Shown: one piece after another, positions 30,486 to 36,831 of the stretch
Layout of the letters: every line of letters begins with the position of its first letter
How positions within the stretch are numbered: the first letter of the stretch is position 1
Assembly (NCBI GenBank): GCA_017431035.1
Contig: JAFRLW010000040.1
Location: forward strand, 1-36,831
DNA: 36,831 nucleotides
Reading direction: 5' to 3'
Source of the DNA: Clostridia bacterium
GTDB lineage: Bacteria > Bacillota > Clostridia > Oscillospirales > Acutalibacteraceae
Program-made: the position numbers and the translations under genes
Notes under the pieces: generated by a model
Seen by the model: the letters and a program-made list of their open reading frames with translations, nothing else
The model's database searches: none
Told to the model about the DNA's origin: nothing

Positions 30486-31385
30486 ATGAAAGAGATAAAA
30501 AACCAAAGCCTTGACTACGTAAAATATCAAAAGGCGGTAAACGACGTATATGAAAAATATTCTTTTGTTCATAAAAATGTTATAGGTAAAAGCGTTATGG
30601 GAAAGAATATTTATGCCCTTAAAATAGGTGAGGGCGAAGAAACGGTGCTTTATGCCGCCGCTTTTCACGGAAGTGAGCATATAACGACAAATATCGCCCT
30701 TATGTTTTGCCATAATCTTTGCGAAGCGATAAATAAAAACAAACCCCTTTGCGATATAGATATAAAAAGAGCGCTTAATGGGCGGAGTATTACAGTTATA
30801 CCCCGTGTAAATCCCGACGGCGCCGACATCAGCATTTTAGGAGAAAAGGGAGCGGGCGAGTTCAAATCCCTTGTGAGAAAACTTTCAGGCGGCGACTACG
30901 CTCACTACAATGCAAACGCAAGGGGCGTTGATATAAACCACAATTTCCGTGCCGGCTGGGATAAACTCAAAGCGGTGGAAAAAGCGCACGGGATTTATTG
31001 TCCTGCGGCAAGGCAATTTGGCGGGTACGTCCCTGAAAGTGAGCCTGAAACGGCGGCGCTTGTGCGCTTTTGCAGGGAAGAAAATGTTAAACACGTCGCC
31101 GCTTTTCATACGCAGGGCGAGGTCATATACTGGGACTTTGGAGAGCATACTCCAAAAGACTCAAAACGTATGGCAAAGGTGCTGTCAAGCGTTTCGGGTT
31201 ATGCTCTTGACGTACCTATCGGAATAGCGACAGGCGGCGGTTTTAAGGACTTTTTTATAGAGGAGTTTTGCCGCCCCGGTTTTACTATCGAGTTTGGCAA
31301 AGGGGAAAATCCGCTTCAGATAAAGGATGCGGCAAAAATCTACCAAAAAGCAGAAGAAATGCTTACAATTCTTGCCATAATGTAA
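30486..31385 (+). CDS. M14-family zinc carboxypeptidase-like peptidase
   Basis: A 299-residue peptidase of the M14 family (zinc carboxypeptidase / gamma-D-glutamyl-diamino acid peptidase type). The zinc ligands are HGSEH near residue 59 (HxxE) and the later histidine in AFHTQGE near 206. VIPRVNPDGADI and VDINHNFRAGW are the substrate-binding stretches, and the catalytic glutamate is in GFTIEFGKG near 270. There is no signal peptide, so it is cytoplasmic or spore-located. Likely cleavage of peptidoglycan peptides (inference). GGTG lies seven bases before the ATG. Confidence 0.87.
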   Translation: MKEIKNQSLDYVKYQKAVNDVYEKYSFVHKNVIGKSVMGKNIYALKIGEGEETVLYAAAFHGSEHITTNIALMFCHNLCEAINKNKPLCDIDIKRALNGRSITVIPRVNPDGADISILGEKGAGEFKSLVRKLSGGDYAHYNANARGVDINHNFRAGWDKLKAVEKAHGIYCPAARQFGGYVPESEPETAALVRFCREENVKHVAAFHTQGEVIYWDFGEHTPKDSKRMAKVLSSVSGYALDVPIGIATGGGFKDFFIEEFCRPGFTIEFGKGENPLQIKDAAKIYQKAEEMLTILAIM

Positions 31386-31436
31386 TGGCTTATATATGGC
31401 TTGTCCTTACCGATGATAAGCCATGATAAACTGTCG

Positions 31437-31465
31437 TTGACAAGTAAGTGATTTTCGGTTAAAAT
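31437..31465 (+). promoter_or_regulatory. Promoter of the glmS ribozyme-glmS transcript
   Basis: TTGACA (31437-31442), 17-base spacer, TAAAAT (31460-31465). The transcript leader runs ~55 bases to the ribozyme cleavage site. A 9-bp stem at 31386-31425 (ATGGCTTAT..ATAAGCCAT) upstream may mark the end of the previous transcript but has no T run. Confidence 0.65.
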
Positions 31466-31522
31466 ATCTTAGAAGGGATATTATGCCGAAAATACTTTGA
31501 AAGGACACCCTTATAAAAATAA

Positions 31523-31662
31523 AGCGCCGGGACCGTTTGCGGCATAGCGGTTGACGAGGATGGGGTTTATCGAAATATTCGGCGGATGCCCCACGGTGAA
31601 GAATCGTCAGAAAACAATTAAAAAACGGGGGTGACCTCGCAACAAAGTTGTTTTCGCTATAA
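31523..31662 (+). ncRNA. glmS ribozyme
   Basis: A self-cleaving, glucosamine-6-phosphate-activated ribozyme in the glmS leader. The expected blocks are in order: AGCGCC at the cleavage site (between A31523 and G31524), GACGAGGATGGGGTTTATCG, CGGCGGATG and GGGGGTGACCTCGC, followed by a small AACAAAGTT hairpin. Cleavage destabilises glmS mRNA and so gives feedback on amino-sugar synthesis. Confidence 0.95.
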
Positions 31663-31708
31663 AGTAAAACGTGCCGGGTTCTCCCTGCACAAAAGGAGAA
31701 AAGTTAAT

Positions 31709-33535
31709 ATGTGCGGAATAGTAGGATTTACAGGTAATAAACCTGCATCCCCGATTTTGCTCGACGGTCTTGAGAAACTGGAATACCGAGGATATGACTC
31801 TGCAGGTATTGCTGTATTAAACGATAATAAAATTAAAACCGCAAAGACCACCGAGCGTATAAGAAACCTATTCGAAAAAACCGATAACGGCAAAACCGTT
31901 CCCGGTAGTATTGGCATAGGTCATACACGCTGGGCTACCCACGGCGGACCGAGCACTACAAACGCTCATCCGCATTTAAGCGGTGACGCTAAGTTTGCCG
32001 TTGTGCATAACGGTATTATTGAAAACTATGTTGAACTCAAAGAAGAACTCATAAGCGAGGGAGTAGAGTTTGCGAGCGAGACCGATACAGAGGTTGTACC
32101 CCGTTTGCTTGAAAAATACTATAAGGGCGACCTTTTAGACGCTGTATGTCAGGTTGTGAAAAAATTAGACGGCTCTTTTGCACTCGGTATTATTTGCACC
32201 GATTATCCCGAAACGCTTGTTGCGGCTAAAAAGTTCAGTCCGCTTATAATCGGTAAAGGCAAGGGCGAAAACTATATCGCTTCTGACGTTACCGCCCTTA
32301 TAAGCCATACAAGAGACGTTGTTTATCTTGAGGATGATACCGTAGCCGTTTTGACTAAAAACGATATAAATCTTTATGATTATAATAAAAATGAAGTAGC
32401 CGTCAAAGTTTCTCATATAAACTGGGATATCGCCGCTGCGGAAAAAGGCGGATATGACTACTTTATGATGAAAGAAATGTGCGAAGAGCCTCGTGCGATA
32501 AGACAAACCATTGAGCCTCGTATCAAAGACGGCGAGGTTGTGCTTGAGGATATATCGCTCGATAAAGAAGCGCTTCGTAAAATAAACCGCATTTCTATAG
32601 TTGCCTGCGGTTCGGCATATCACGCCGGTATTGTCGGCAAGTATGTTATGGAAGAGATGCTTCGCATTCCGGTTGACGTTGACCTTGCGAGTGAGTATCG
32701 CTACAGAAACCCCATAACCGACTCAAAAACGCTGACTATCATAATCAGCCAGTCGGGTGAAACGGCGGATACACTTGCCGCACTTAATGAGGCAAAACAA
32801 AGAGGCTCAAGAGTTCTCTCTATTGTAAACGTTGTAGGCTCGTCTATCGCCAAAGCGTCTGATGACGTAATCTATACCTGGGCAGGTCCCGAGATAGCCG
32901 TTGCCACCACTAAAGGTTATACAACACAACTTTCCGTTTTGTATCTGTTTGCCATTTGGGCGGCTAAAACTCTCGGTACGGTAGACGATAAAACGCTGTC
33001 AGAGATTACAAACAGTCTTAAAAACGTGCCTAACGCCATTGACCGCGTTTTAGACCAAAAGGATAAAATCAGAGAAATGGCTAAACACTCGGTTGATTCA
33101 CAGTCGCTCTTCTTTATCGGAAGAAATATCGACTATGCCGTTTCGCTTGAAGCGTCGCTGAAACTCAAAGAGATTTCCTATATTCACTCTGAGGCGTATG
33201 CCGCAGGCGAACTCAAACACGGCACAATTTCTCTTATCGAAGAGGGCAGAACGGTTATCGCTCTTGCTTGCCAGACCGACCTTTATGATAAAATGTTAAG
33301 CAATATAAAAGAGGTCAGGGCGAGAGGCGCATACGTTGTCGCCTGTGCTAATGAGGGCGAAACAGGCGTTGCCGCCGAGGCGGAAGAGGTTATCTATATA
33401 CCCCGTGTGCATAAGTTCTTGCGTGCGGCGGTTGAGATTATTCCTTTCCAACTTTACGCCTACTATGTTGCCGAACTAAAAGGACTTGATATTGATAAAC
33501 CGCGTAACCTTGCAAAATCGGTAACGGTTGAATAA
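31709..33535 (+). CDS. glmS: Glutamine--fructose-6-phosphate aminotransferase (isomerizing)
   Basis: A 608-residue enzyme making glucosamine-6-phosphate for peptidoglycan precursors. The start MCGIVGF exposes Cys as nucleophile after Met removal; the N-terminal glutaminase (~1-240) contains LEYRGYDSAG and GHTRWATHGGPS. The two SIS domains (~250-608) include ISQSGETADTLAAL and ACGSAYHAG, and the C-terminus LAKSVTVE is the family signature. ATG at 31709 follows AAGGAG by ten bases; the ribozyme upstream controls it. It is followed by a strong hairpin. Confidence 0.97.
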   Translation: MCGIVGFTGNKPASPILLDGLEKLEYRGYDSAGIAVLNDNKIKTAKTTERIRNLFEKTDNGKTVPGSIGIGHTRWATHGGPSTTNAHPHLSGDAKFAVVHNGIIENYVELKEELISEGVEFASETDTEVVPRLLEKYYKGDLLDAVCQVVKKLDGSFALGIICTDYPETLVAAKKFSPLIIGKGKGENYIASDVTALISHTRDVVYLEDDTVAVLTKNDINLYDYNKNEVAVKVSHINWDIAAAEKGGYDYFMMKEMCEEPRAIRQTIEPRIKDGEVVLEDISLDKEALRKINRISIVACGSAYHAGIVGKYVMEEMLRIPVDVDLASEYRYRNPITDSKTLTIIISQSGETADTLAALNEAKQRGSRVLSIVNVVGSSIAKASDDVIYTWAGPEIAVATTKGYTTQLSVLYLFAIWAAKTLGTVDDKTLSEITNSLKNVPNAIDRVLDQKDKIREMAKHSVDSQSLFFIGRNIDYAVSLEASLKLKEISYIHSEAYAAGELKHGTISLIEEGRTVIALACQTDLYDKMLSNIKEVRARGAYVVACANEGETGVAAEAEEVIYIPRVHKFLRAAVEIIPFQLYAYYVAELKGLDIDKPRNLAKSVTVE

Positions 33536-33556
33536 AACTGAATATCATAAAAATTA

Positions 33557-33581
33557 CCCCCTGCGGAGCTTCCGCAGGGGG
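33557..33581 (+). terminator. Hairpin after glmS
   Basis: 11-bp stem CCCCCTGCGGA / TCCGCAGGGGG with a 3-base loop (33557-33581), but only a short T stretch follows; probable terminator. Confidence 0.7.
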
Positions 33582-33615
33582 TTGCGCTTGCTTTGGTGTC
33601 TGATTATAAGTAATA

Positions 33616-34908
33616 TCAGCCCCAATCCATAGGTGAAGTTCCTGAAAGGTCAACCTCGCCCGAGGAGACAACGGGATAATATTCTTCTATTATTGATGAA
33701 GATGAATTGTTTTCTTGCATACGTTTTTTACGATAGTATTCTTCTGCAAAATTTGCTTCGGAACTGATTCGATCTCTTCGCTGTTTCTCACATCTTTCTA
33801 TAGTGTCAATAACAGTTTGTATGCACTCTGAACACGTTTCCTGAGCTTTTTCGCTTAATTCGCCTGAGTTTTTCAGCATTCTTAAATTCCTTAATATTTC
33901 TTCCCAATCTGATTGATATAGTGTTTCTGTTTGCACTCTTGTATAAATATAATATAACTTTCCGTCATAAACTCCTGCTTCTGCAGCAGTTTTAAAATAA
34001 GGCTTTGCTTTTGAGTATGCGTCTTCTCTTATTCTTTCCTTTTCTTTTTGAGTATAATCATAAAGTTCCAGATCGGAAATCAAATATTCACCATAGTGCA
34101 TACAAGCCTTTTTATATCCCAAATCAGCGGCATTTTTTATTTTTGCAATGTCTGGCTGTTCTTTTTTTATTTCTTCATCAAATATTTGTTTTCCTTTTTT
34201 TGCATCATCTTCAATTAACCACTCTTCAGCAGAGTTTAACCCAAGCGAAGCTAATGATTCCATACATTTTCTATTCGGGTTTTCTTTTTGTTCCTCTTCT
34301 TTATACATTTGAGCCGCTTTTTCTTTTGTTTCTATTAATTCTTTGTTAAACAAATCTCTTTGCTCATAAGCTTTTTCAAGCTTTTTATTTAAATCAATCA
34401 CACTCTGATCACATGCTTTTTTCTTTATAGTTTCTCTGATTAATTTAACAATAGAACCAATAAACATCAAGGTTGAAGGCACTAAGATCAAAATGGTGAT
34501 GATTACTTCAAGTGTATAGAGCTCACCATCTAAAGTTAAGTTTTGAGAGTCACCGATAAAAAGTTTTACAAGATCATCATAGGAAAAAAAGCGAAGCAAA
34601 ATAGATTTAATAATAGTGGATTTCCCTTTATAACAGTTAAACAGATTAATTGCAGAGCTAAAAAAGGCAATGCCGCTAAACACTGAAAAACAACACGCTG
34701 TTTTTTTATTTGCATCTCGCAGCAGATATTTTATTGCAGCTATAAGTGAAAACAAAGGACAAATAACAGCCCATACAAACGCACGAATTCCGGCTCCAAT
34801 ACAGTCGGAAGTTTTTTTGTATGGAGCGTCTTTCAACCTCCGTTCAATTGCTTCTATTTTTTGCTTGACATAAGCAATATCCGATTCAATAGTTTTGAAT
34901 GCGCGCAT
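33616..34908 (-). CDS. Membrane-anchored coiled-coil protein with Sel1/TPR-like repeats, unrecognised
   Basis: A 430-residue protein. A short N-terminal coiled coil (DIAYVKQKIEAIERRLK) is followed by two membrane spans (~40-62 and ~69-90) and a third near 130-155. A long charged coiled coil (~165-215) precedes two Sel1/TPR-like helical units (~250-275, AADLGYKKACMHYGEYL; ~298-320, KPYFKTAAEAGVYDGKLYYIY). The C-terminus is acidic and serine-rich. It diverges from an XRE regulator across strong palindromic operators. It is AT-richer than nearby housekeeping genes. ATG at 34908 follows AAGGAAG. Function not known; an accessory, repressor-controlled envelope protein is inferred. Confidence 0.7.
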   Translation of the reverse strand: MRAFKTIESDIAYVKQKIEAIERRLKDAPYKKTSDCIGAGIRAFVWAVICPLFSLIAAIKYLLRDANKKTACCFSVFSGIAFFSSAINLFNCYKGKSTIIKSILLRFFSYDDLVKLFIGDSQNLTLDGELYTLEVIITILILVPSTLMFIGSIVKLIRETIKKKACDQSVIDLNKKLEKAYEQRDLFNKELIETKEKAAQMYKEEEQKENPNRKCMESLASLGLNSAEEWLIEDDAKKGKQIFDEEIKKEQPDIAKIKNAADLGYKKACMHYGEYLISDLELYDYTQKEKERIREDAYSKAKPYFKTAAEAGVYDGKLYYIYTRVQTETLYQSDWEEILRNLRMLKNSGELSEKAQETCSECIQTVIDTIERCEKQRRDRISSEANFAEEYYRKKRMQENNSSSSIIEEYYPVVSSGEVDLSGTSPMDWG

Positions 34909-34948
34909 AGTTTACATCTTCCTTTCTTAAAAGACAAGTATATATGCA

Positions 34949-35000
34949 ATTGTATGACAAACTGTCATATTTGTCAACAATAAATATGACATAATGTCAT
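34949..35000 (-). promoter_or_regulatory. Divergent control region with two identical-type palindromic operators
   Basis: The minus-strand promoter TTGACA (34977-34972) and TACAAT (34954-34949), 17-base spacer, drives the coiled-coil gene. ATGACAAACTGTCAT (34954-34968) fills that spacer. A second copy ATGACATAATGTCAT (34986-35000) lies 32 bp away centre to centre, near the start of the XRE gene. Both are perfect 6-3-6 palindromes (ATGACA/TGTCAT). Confidence 0.85.
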
Positions 35001-35017
35001 TAAAGGGAGGTGGCGAG

Positions 35018-35230
35018 ATGAAGACAAATTTGAAATCTCTTCGAAAAAGCAAAGGATATACACAAATTGCAGTGCAGATGAAAACGGGGATAGAACAAGC
35101 CCTGCTATCAAAATTTGAAAACGGGGAGAGAGTACCGCCGACCGAAACGCTTATAAAACTTGCTGATTTTTATAATGTCAGTATGGATTATATAATGTGC
35201 AGGACGGACAATCCCGATATAAATAATTAA
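35018..35230 (+). CDS. Small XRE-family regulator
   Basis: A 70-residue protein that is essentially one Cro/C1 helix-turn-helix (LKSLRKSKGYTQIAVQMKTGIEQALLSKFENGERVPPTETLIKLADFYNVSMDYI). ATG at 35018 is preceded by GGGAGGTGG; the frame extends to 34994 but that would run over the operator. It most likely binds the two ATGACA-N3-TGTCAT sites upstream, repressing itself and the divergent gene. Confidence 0.88.
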   Translation: MKTNLKSLRKSKGYTQIAVQMKTGIEQALLSKFENGERVPPTETLIKLADFYNVSMDYIMCRTDNPDINN

Positions 35231-35264
35231 ACCGCCGAACAGTTTTTATTACTGTCGGCGGTTT
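35229..35264. terminator. Bidirectional terminator between the XRE and C39-like genes
   Basis: Stem AAACCGCCGA-A-CAGT (35229-35243) with ACTGTCGGCGGTTT (35251-35264), one-base bulge, loop TTTTATT; T-rich on the plus side. Confidence 0.85.
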
Positions 35265-35272
35265 TCACCTCT

Positions 35273-36256
35273 TTATTGTACTTCTTCCTCTTCTTCGTAA
35301 TAGGCGGAGTCTTCCGTTTCTTCTTCCGCTGAATAAGGGCCTGCAATCTCGTTATCCTCTTCATAAAAAGTGTCTATCTCATCTTCGCCGCTTTGAGTAT
35401 CGGTTTCAGTAGCCACTCCGTTTTTATTAAAGACCACAAGCGACTGATAGCCTAAATCTTTATACCTTGCTTCTACTAAAGACTTTGCATAGCGCACCCG
35501 CCCTGCTATGGGGTCGTTAAAGTAGTAATAATCATTATCAAAACCCACAAGCAGCAGACAATGTTCATTATTCACCCAGTGGTAAATTGAGCCGTTTTCT
35601 CTTAAAGTCCAGCCCGGACCTGTAGAGGTTTCCACCATATAAACGGTTGCCCAAAAAATGACGGGCACGCCTTTTTTTATATAGTTTTCGCATAAATAGT
35701 CTATACTTTTTCCGGTTGTGTTTTGAATTGTATAATCGTCCGGCAAAAACTTTGTTACCGCCTTTTCTATACAAGGGGCAAAACAACCGAACCCGCTTGT
35801 TGTAAACGGGTCGCCCATAAAGAAGTTATCGGGATGATAGCCGTATAGTTTGCCGCCGCTATAGGTAAACTCGGTATAGGGGAGATAGGATTTTATAAAG
35901 TTATCTACGCTGATATTTATTCCGGCGTAGTTTAGCGCCATAACGGTGGAAACACTCTCGCAACCTGATGGGTATGAGGCTTGGCTTATATACGGTGCGT
36001 CAATATAAAACTTTCCGTTTTCACCCGTCAAAACGGTCTGCTCGGCAAAATCGGAGTTTTTATAAGCGTCGTTTAACACAGCCTCATTCTCGTCATAAAT
36101 CTCTTCTATAGCCGTTTCTTCTATAACTTTTTTAGTAACAAGTTTCAGGGTAATTAAAACTGCGGCGGCTATTAGTAAAACCGCCGTGATTATCAAAAGA
36201 ATAAGCAACTTTTTATTGTTTTTTAAGTCAAACTTCACCGTTTCACCCTTTTTCAA
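35273..36256 (-). CDS. C39-family-like cysteine peptidase with N-terminal membrane anchor
   Basis: A 327-residue protein. One N-terminal membrane span (KKLLILLIITAVLLIAAAVLI, residues ~14-36) holds it with the catalytic part outside. The Peptidase_C39_2 domain (~80-280) has the nucleophile in YPSGCESVSTVMAL near residue 100, the histidine in NNEHCLLLVGFDND and the aspartate in YYFNDPIAG. The end is a very acidic tail (DEIDTFYEEDNE..AYYEEEEEVQ). Proteins of this type are common in spore-forming and gut Firmicutes. The start is TTG 36256 (GAGG eight bases before) or GTG 36238 (AGGGTG); the choice is unsure but only adds six residues. Confidence 0.85.
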   Translation of the reverse strand: MKKGETVKFDLKNNKKLLILLIITAVLLIAAAVLITLKLVTKKVIEETAIEEIYDENEAVLNDAYKNSDFAEQTVLTGENGKFYIDAPYISQASYPSGCESVSTVMALNYAGINISVDNFIKSYLPYTEFTYSGGKLYGYHPDNFFMGDPFTTSGFGCFAPCIEKAVTKFLPDDYTIQNTTGKSIDYLCENYIKKGVPVIFWATVYMVETSTGPGWTLRENGSIYHWVNNEHCLLLVGFDNDYYYFNDPIAGRVRYAKSLVEARYKDLGYQSLVVFNKNGVATETDTQSGEDEIDTFYEEDNEIAGPYSAEEETEDSAYYEEEEEVQ

Positions 36257-36348
36257 ACCGCTATCCTCACTTTTCTTAAGCTGCCCTTATATTATCATAT
36301 TTTTATAATAAAGTGTTAAATAATTTGTGAATAAATGAAGCAAAGCCG

Positions 36349-36411
36349 TGATGATATACAGCCCTGACAGGCTGATGAGATACAATGTGCAAAGCACATT
36401 GATGATATACC
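36349..36411. repeat. TGATGATATAC repeats separated by hairpins
   Basis: Three copies of TGATGATATACA-type units (36349-36360, TGATGAGATACA at 36373-36384, TGATGATATACC at 36400-36411). They are separated by GCC..GGC (36361-36372) and AATGTGC-AAA-GCACATT (36384-36400) hairpins. Alternating unit/hairpin layout, no coding potential, in the 280-bp gap between the peptidase and the acetyltransferase. Confidence 0.65.
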
Positions 36412-36431
36412 ACCCGCTTCGCAATGGATAA

Positions 36432-36465
36432 AAAATAAGCAAGTCGAGTGACTTGCTTATTTTTG
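36432..36465. terminator. Terminator in the gap before the acetyltransferase-like gene
   Basis: 14-bp stem AAAATAAGCAAGTC / GACTTGCTTATTTT with GAGT loop (36432-36463). T's follow on both strands; it serves the minus-strand acetyltransferase gene. Confidence 0.8.
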
Positions 36466-36536
36466 TGATTAACAGACAAAATAGCCCAAAACAGCGTATC
36501 ATAAATCTTTTGCCCCTACAAACCGGAATTTAGCTA

Positions 36537-36831
36537 TTAGAGCTTAATGAAAGACTTGATTTCTTGTTCCAATAGACGTAATACGTTTGCAACCAGATAG
36601 CCATCAGCGATTGCATGATTTAGACGAACGGTCACAGGCATGACAAGCCTACCGTTTTCTTCTCTGTATTTTCCCCAATTAATGATCGGCGCAAAATATA
36701 GATTTCCATCGGGAAGTTCAAGATGAAGTGAATCATAGGAAAGCCAGGATATAAACGATGCATCGAACCAGTTTGGATGATTAACCATATCCAGACCGTA
36801 TTCCCTTGTCTTCTTTGCCTCTTCAACATCC
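36537..36831 (-). CDS. Chloramphenicol acetyltransferase-like protein (3' part, cut by the window edge)
   Basis: The last ~97 residues of a CAT-fold acyltransferase; the 5' part lies beyond the window. The frame is open to the edge (begins VEEAKKTREYGLDMVNHPNW), so the ATG at 36788 is internal. FAPIINWGKY and VRLNHAIADGYLVANVLRLL match the CAT C-terminus. The HHxxxDG catalytic motif is present as NHAIADG, keeping the second histidine (catalytic in CAT) and the aspartate while the first histidine is Asn. It could be a true catA/catB-like resistance gene or a distant housekeeping homologue; the fragment does not decide. Confidence 0.8.
   Translation of the reverse strand, partial: DVEEAKKTREYGLDMVNHPNWFDASFISWLSYDSLHLELPDGNLYFAPIINWGKYREENGRLVMPVTVRLNHAIADGYLVANVLRLLEQEIKSFIKL

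Overview
The window looks like a chromosome segment of an uncultured, low-GC, endospore-forming anaerobe of the Clostridia, probably a gut Oscillospiraceae-type lineage. Three things support this. It carries spoIIE and a germination cluster (sleB with gerA/B/C homologues). Its regulation is typical of Firmicutes: a glmS ribozyme, a folate (THF) riboswitch, and strong SD sequences with many TTG/GTG starts. It also has a two-gene sufC-sufB Fe-S system. No plasmid or phage structural genes, IS elements, CRISPR arrays, rRNA or tRNA were recognised.

Layout. 1-5.1 kb: minus-strand housekeeping genes (holB 5' part, trpS, prfC, rsmA) with two small plus-strand genes, one for a small surface protein ending in a sortase-like tail. 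prfC carries an apparent one-base frameshift. 5.2-7.6 kb: an unrecognised gene, then 0.5 kb of stacked intergenic repeats including a ~300-bp highly folded palindromic element, then an LDH2-family dehydrogenase. 7.7-13.6 kb: sporulation and germination. sleB, gerA and shortened gerC-like and gerB-like genes form a minus-strand operon. It diverges from spoIIE, whose promoter carries a perfect Spo0A box and an unusual 21-bp spacer. 13.7-19 kb: a repeat-rich gap, a small XRE regulator, and a divergent 1518-residue secreted repeat protein.

19.0-20.5 kb: a visibly GC-richer TetR/CPBP-protease cassette with a palindromic operator directly behind its promoter, probably acquired. 20.6-23.8 kb: EamA transporter and Tex, overlapping and co-transcribed. 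23.9-27.8 kb: one plus-strand run of sufC, sufB, a glycosyltransferase 2 lacking any ATG/GTG/TTG start, rmlD and rmlC (Fe-S assembly followed by rhamnose decoration). It ends in a hairpin that also buries the ribosome binding site of a 58-residue Gly/Ala-rich protein.

28.0-29.6 kb: a phage-like control module (ImmA-type protease and XRE repressor, divergent from a Cys-rich protein and a DUF1492-like late regulator), with an operator filling the spacer of a consensus promoter and no integrase or structural genes nearby. 29.7-31.4 kb: folT-type ECF transporter under a THF riboswitch, and an M14 peptidase. 31.4-33.5 kb: glmS behind its ribozyme. 33.6-36.3 kb: a membrane/coiled-coil protein diverging from an XRE repressor, again with an operator inside the promoter spacer, then a C39-like peptidase. 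The right edge holds the 3' part of a chloramphenicol-acetyltransferase-like gene.

Recurring themes are (i) three small XRE-type regulators each divergent from a target, two with the operator filling the -35/-10 spacer and a second operator about three helical turns away; (ii) two SD-sequestering hairpins; and (iii) several families of short intergenic repeats, notably heptanucleotide arrays at three loci. All family assignments are by eye from motifs; no database search was possible.
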